This document shows, piece by piece, positions 5,993 to 8,736 of a stretch of DNA of 8,736 bases. Source of the stretch: Desulfobacteraceae bacterium (GTDB lineage Bacteria > Desulfobacterota > DSM-4660 > Desulfatiglandales > Desulfatiglandaceae); assembly GCA_020349865.1 (NCBI GenBank), contig CP070700.1, positions 3,977,761-3,986,496 of the forward strand, written 5' to 3'. Numbering within the stretch: the first letter of the stretch is position 1; each line of letters opens with the position of its first letter. Under the pieces are notes generated by a model. The model had not been told where the DNA came from, made no database searches, and saw only the letters and a list, made by a program, of their open reading frames with translations. The position numbers and the translations under genes are program-made.

Positions 5993-7039
5993 TTGATCAG
6001 AAACAGCAAGATAGGGATTTGCGTGATTGGGGCCGGCAGGGCGGGCATGATACATATGAAAAAGTTTGCTTCGGAAATTTCTGGGGCATGGCTTGTGGCT
6101 GTGGTCGACCCCCTTGAAGAGGCTGCACAAAGGGCGTGTAGGCGCTTTGAAATCCCGACTTATTACCTCGATTACCGTGAAGCCCTTCAGAACGATGAAA
6201 TCCAGGCCGTTATCATCGTGGCCCCTACGGTTTATCACCGGAACATTGCAATTGAAGCTGCAAAGGCAGGCAAGCACGTTCTTTGTGAGAAACCGATGGC
6301 GATGAACGTCTCAGAATGTGATGAGATGATTGATGCGGCGGAAAAGAATAATGTGAAGCTGCAAATCGGTTTTATGCGAAGATTTGATGCCAATTTCATC
6401 GCCGCACAGGAAAGGATCAAGGCAGGCGATATTGGGGATGTGGTTCTTGTCAAGTCACTTACTCGCGGACCCAGTATACCTCAAAGATGGCAATATGACA
6501 TTGAAAAGAGCAATGGTCCGCTGGCAGAAGTGAACAGCCATGATATTGATACCTTAAGATGGTTTACGGGCAGTGAGTTCCAGGAGGTCTATGCCATTGC
6601 AGGGAATTACAGATGCCCTGATGCAGAAGAGGAGTTCCCGGATTTTTACGATAACGTAATTCTTAATGCCCGTTTCTATAATGGTATGCAGGGTTCCATC
6701 GATGGGGCGGTATCAGTGAGGTACGGGTATGATGCCCGGGTTGAAATACTCGGGACCAATGGGGTCATTTTCGTAGGTCGCCTCCGGGAGAATTCCGTCG
6801 TCACCTGTAGCACAAAGAAAGGCCTTGGGAGCTCGGTTATCCGGAGCTGGAGAGATCTTTTTTATGAAGCATACCGCTCTGAGGATATTGATTTTGTTCA
6901 ATGTATTATAGAAGACAGGCAACCCAGTGTGAACGGTGTGGACGGCAAGAAAGCCGTGGAGGTTGTAAATGCGGGCAATTTGTCAATCAAGGAAAAAAGG
7001 CCGGTAACCCTGTCACCAGAGGGGAATCACCATGGATAA
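5993..7039 (+). CDS. Gfo/Idh/MocA-family NAD(P)-dependent dehydrogenase (inositol 2-dehydrogenase-like)
   Basis: The 348-residue protein has an N-terminal Rossmann domain with GAGRAG (13-18) and Asp39 at the end of the second strand, which favours NAD. The EKP motif at 99-101 supplies the active-site Lys100. The C-terminal alpha/beta domain contains EVNSHDIDTLRW (179-190). In inositol dehydrogenase IolG the catalytic pair is Asp and His in a DxxxH pattern. Here the pattern is Glu179 and His183, so Glu replaces Asp, as happens in some family branches. Members oxidise a ring or chain hydroxyl of cyclitols, aldoses or glycosides. The start is TTG at 5993, after TGAGG (5982-5986). An in-frame GTG at 5981 is followed by a stop two codons later. 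Its ATGGATAA junction overlaps the next gene by 8 bases, implying translational coupling. The substrate is unknown; myo-inositol or a related polyol is the leading guess. Confidence 0.88.
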   Translation: MIRNSKIGICVIGAGRAGMIHMKKFASEISGAWLVAVVDPLEEAAQRACRRFEIPTYYLDYREALQNDEIQAVIIVAPTVYHRNIAIEAAKAGKHVLCEKPMAMNVSECDEMIDAAEKNNVKLQIGFMRRFDANFIAAQERIKAGDIGDVVLVKSLTRGPSIPQRWQYDIEKSNGPLAEVNSHDIDTLRWFTGSEFQEVYAIAGNYRCPDAEEEFPDFYDNVILNARFYNGMQGSIDGAVSVRYGYDARVEILGTNGVIFVGRLRENSVVTCSTKKGLGSSVIRSWRDLFYEAYRSEDIDFVQCIIEDRQPSVNGVDGKKAVEVVNAGNLSIKEKRPVTLSPEGNHHG

Positions 7040-7619
7040 GAACGATGTTGAACATGCCTTCACCTTGTTTTTCAGTTTGGAAGACGGGCGCAGTGATGAA
7101 ACGGAATCTCAAAAGAGATATCTCTCGGAGGTCAAAAACATATTCCTTGACAGCGGAGAAGCGGAAAGGCGGCTCCAGAAGGATAATCCGCTGGTATATG
7201 AATTCTACGAACTAGGCATTCCCGAGAATATGGGTGATCTTGCCTTTGGAACGAGTATTGTCTATCCGGGTAAGGTCGCCGGCGAATACTTCATGACGAA
7301 GGGACACTTCCATAGCATCCTTGATACGGCCGAAGTCTATTACTGCATCCGAGGCCGCGGGTATATGCTCATGGAGAATCCGGAAGGGGAATGGGATTAC
7401 AAAGAGCTCATCCCAGGAAGGACGGTCTATGTACCCAGAAGATTTGCCCATCGCAGTATTAATGTATCTGATGAGGCTTTTATCACGTTTTTCTGCTTCA
7501 GGGCAGACGCCGGACATGACTACGGGACGATAGAAATCAATGGGTTTCGCAAGGTAGTCCTTGAAAACAACGGCAAGCCGGAAATCATTGACAATCCCAA
7601 GTGGAAACAGGGAGGGTAA
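7032..7619 (+). CDS. pgiA: Cupin-type glucose-6-phosphate isomerase
   Basis: The 195-residue protein matches the archaeal-type cupin phosphoglucose isomerase, which converts glucose 6-phosphate and fructose 6-phosphate with a bound metal and is unrelated to the usual PGI fold. The family motif GEYFMTKGHFH (84-94) gives metal ligands His92 and His94. Glu101 in the TAEVYYCI strand and His140 in YVPRRFAHRSIN complete the site, matching His88, His90, Glu97 and His136 of the Pyrococcus furiosus enzyme. The C-terminal ADAGHDYGTIE (158-168) and NPKW are also diagnostic. The length is close to the 189 residues of that enzyme. The ATG has AGAGGGG at 7018-7024 and overlaps the end of the dehydrogenase gene. 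Its place in a catabolic operon suggests that a hexose 6-phosphate, or a similar phosphorylated sugar, is an intermediate; a shifted specificity is possible. Confidence 0.88.
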   Translation: MDKNDVEHAFTLFFSLEDGRSDETESQKRYLSEVKNIFLDSGEAERRLQKDNPLVYEFYELGIPENMGDLAFGTSIVYPGKVAGEYFMTKGHFHSILDTAEVYYCIRGRGYMLMENPEGEWDYKELIPGRTVYVPRRFAHRSINVSDEAFITFFCFRADAGHDYGTIEINGFRKVVLENNGKPEIIDNPKWKQGG

Positions 7620-7634
7620 GAAAAAGGAACCCGT

Positions 7635-8684
7635 ATGAAGGCCATTGTCTATAAAGGAAACAGGCAGATTGTCGTTGAAGACCTGAAGAGACCTGAAATC
7701 AAAAGTGGCGAGGCCCTTCTTAAGGTAAAGGCGGCTGCAATCTGCGGAACCGACATACGCATTATCCGTCACGGACATCACCTTATTCCTGAAGGCACTT
7801 CACGAATCCTTGGGCATGAGGTATCAGGTGTCATGGAGGAAGTCGCCTCAAACGGCTCAGATTTAAGGCCGGGAATGTCGGTGGCGGTCGCCCCCAATAT
7901 TAATTGTGGGATCTGTTCCCATTGCATTCGAGGGTATACCCATCTTTGTGAGAACTATATTGCCTTTGGCATTGGGATTGACGGTGGATTTGCTGAGTAT
8001 ATGGTTCTGCCTGAAAAATCGATTCTTCAGGGTAATATCGTTCCTGTCAAGGACGGGACGGACTTTGCCCAACTAGCATTGAATGAACCGTTGTCCTGTT
8101 GTTACAACAGCTTGATGTATACGGAATTCTCTTTGGGGGAGAGCATTCTTATCATCGGGGCGGGTCCCATTGGCATCATGCATACCTTGCTGTCGAACAG
8201 CATGGGAGCCTCCAAGGTAATCGTTTCGGAAATATCACAAGACCGCAGAGAAGAGATCAAGAGATTCGGAGCTGATATCACGGTTGACCCCTCAAAACAG
8301 GATTTGAAGGAAGTTGTCTTCGATTCGACCAGGGGCAAAGGAGTCGACGTGGGCATAGTCGCCTGCCCGGTCGCTAAGGTCCATAACATGGCTTTGGAAT
8401 GCCTCGCCCCCCTTGGTCGCCTGAACTTCTTTGGCGGGTTGCCCAAGGACAGTCCAATGACCACAATCAATGCAAATATAATTCACTATAAACACCTAAA
8501 GGTGCTTGGGACAACACGCCAGTCACTCGATCAATACATGAAAACCCTCAGTCTTATAGAAGAGAAGAAAATCGATCTCAGCCACCTCATTACGGGCCGT
8601 TTCGGTTTGGATGAGGCAAATTGGGCCTTCCAGCGATCTCAAGAGTCAGACGGGCTTAAGAATCTATTTCAATTGTCAGATTGA
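7635..8684 (+). CDS. Zinc-dependent medium-chain dehydrogenase (sorbitol/threonine dehydrogenase-like)
   Basis: The 349-residue protein is a complete MDR-family alcohol dehydrogenase. Catalytic zinc ligands are Cys37 (in ICGTD), His61 and Glu62 (in LGHEVSG), with Glu151 in NEPLSC as the usual fourth contact. The structural zinc is held by Cys91, Cys94, Cys97 and Cys105. The Rossmann motif GAGPIG lies at 175-180. An acidic residue (Glu199) ends the next strand, which favours NAD over NADP. Such enzymes oxidise secondary alcohols of polyols, sugar acids or threonine. The gene follows the isomerase by 15 bases with AAGGAA (7624-7629) before the ATG, so it is in the same operon. In the reported Thermotoga maritima inositol pathway, as I recall it, an enzyme of this class acts after a Gfo-type inositol dehydrogenase; that is a possible parallel here, not proof. 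Confidence 0.9.
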   Translation: MKAIVYKGNRQIVVEDLKRPEIKSGEALLKVKAAAICGTDIRIIRHGHHLIPEGTSRILGHEVSGVMEEVASNGSDLRPGMSVAVAPNINCGICSHCIRGYTHLCENYIAFGIGIDGGFAEYMVLPEKSILQGNIVPVKDGTDFAQLALNEPLSCCYNSLMYTEFSLGESILIIGAGPIGIMHTLLSNSMGASKVIVSEISQDRREEIKRFGADITVDPSKQDLKEVVFDSTRGKGVDVGIVACPVAKVHNMALECLAPLGRLNFFGGLPKDSPMTTINANIIHYKHLKVLGTTRQSLDQYMKTLSLIEEKKIDLSHLITGRFGLDEANWAFQRSQESDGLKNLFQLSD

Positions 8685-8736
8685 GAGACCTGGCCTTTGA
8701 TTTCCGTATCCTATCCTACTTCATCATGAACTTCTG

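Noticed and set aside
7212..7781. Open frame of 189 codons on the minus strand
   Set aside because: It spans the junction of two well-supported plus-strand genes and shows no motif.
8685..8736. Start of a next gene at ATG 8726
   Set aside because: Only a few codons are visible and no Shine-Dalgarno sequence precedes it.
1..8736. CRISPR arrays, tRNA or rRNA genes, insertion sequences with transposase
   Set aside because: No regularly spaced repeats, cloverleaf-like sequence, rRNA motifs or transposase motifs were seen on either strand.

Overview
The window is about 8.7 kb of gene-dense bacterial DNA, all of it read on the plus strand. It is a carbohydrate or polyol catabolism locus. Base composition looks near balanced by eye. 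Starts are ATG or TTG with clear Shine-Dalgarno sequences, and genes are packed with short gaps or overlaps, so the source is a bacterium. A cupin-type glucose-6-phosphate isomerase, zinc alcohol dehydrogenase and HutC-type regulators would fit an anaerobe such as a Desulfobacterota member, but this taxonomic guess is weak.

Layout. Bases 1-70 are the tail of a protein that looks like a Gfo/Idh/MocA dehydrogenase. It is followed by a tight block of three genes: a TIM-barrel sugar isomerase/epimerase (95-1066), a DeoC-like class I aldolase (1096-1818) and an FGGY sugar kinase (1858-3417). The centre holds two paralogous GntR/HutC regulators (3659-4390 and 5008-5742), about 60 percent identical without gaps. 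They are separated by 617 bases that carry what seems to be a decayed gene fragment and several hairpins. The right part is a second tight block: a Gfo/Idh/MocA dehydrogenase (5993-7039), a cupin glucose-6-phosphate isomerase (7032-7619, overlapping the previous gene by 8 bases) and a zinc-dependent medium-chain dehydrogenase (7635-8684). No gene can be supported after 8684.

How the genes may work together. The families present suggest oxidation of a sugar, polyol or cyclitol by one or more of the dehydrogenases, aldose-ketose isomerisation or epimerisation by the TIM-barrel enzyme, phosphorylation by the FGGY kinase, and retro-aldol cleavage by the DeoC-like enzyme. The cupin isomerase would connect to hexose 6-phosphate metabolism. 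The substrate cannot be read from sequence. The HutC regulators, whose UTRA domains usually bind small metabolites, probably control the two blocks.

The regulatory DNA is the least ordinary part. There is a perfect 15-base palindrome immediately after a possible -10 box (3454-3468), a near-identical 18-19 base element upstream of both the first regulator and the second gene block, a foldable 200-base leader before the first regulator, an 80-base hairpin after the second regulator, and a perfect 12-base palindrome (5877-5888).
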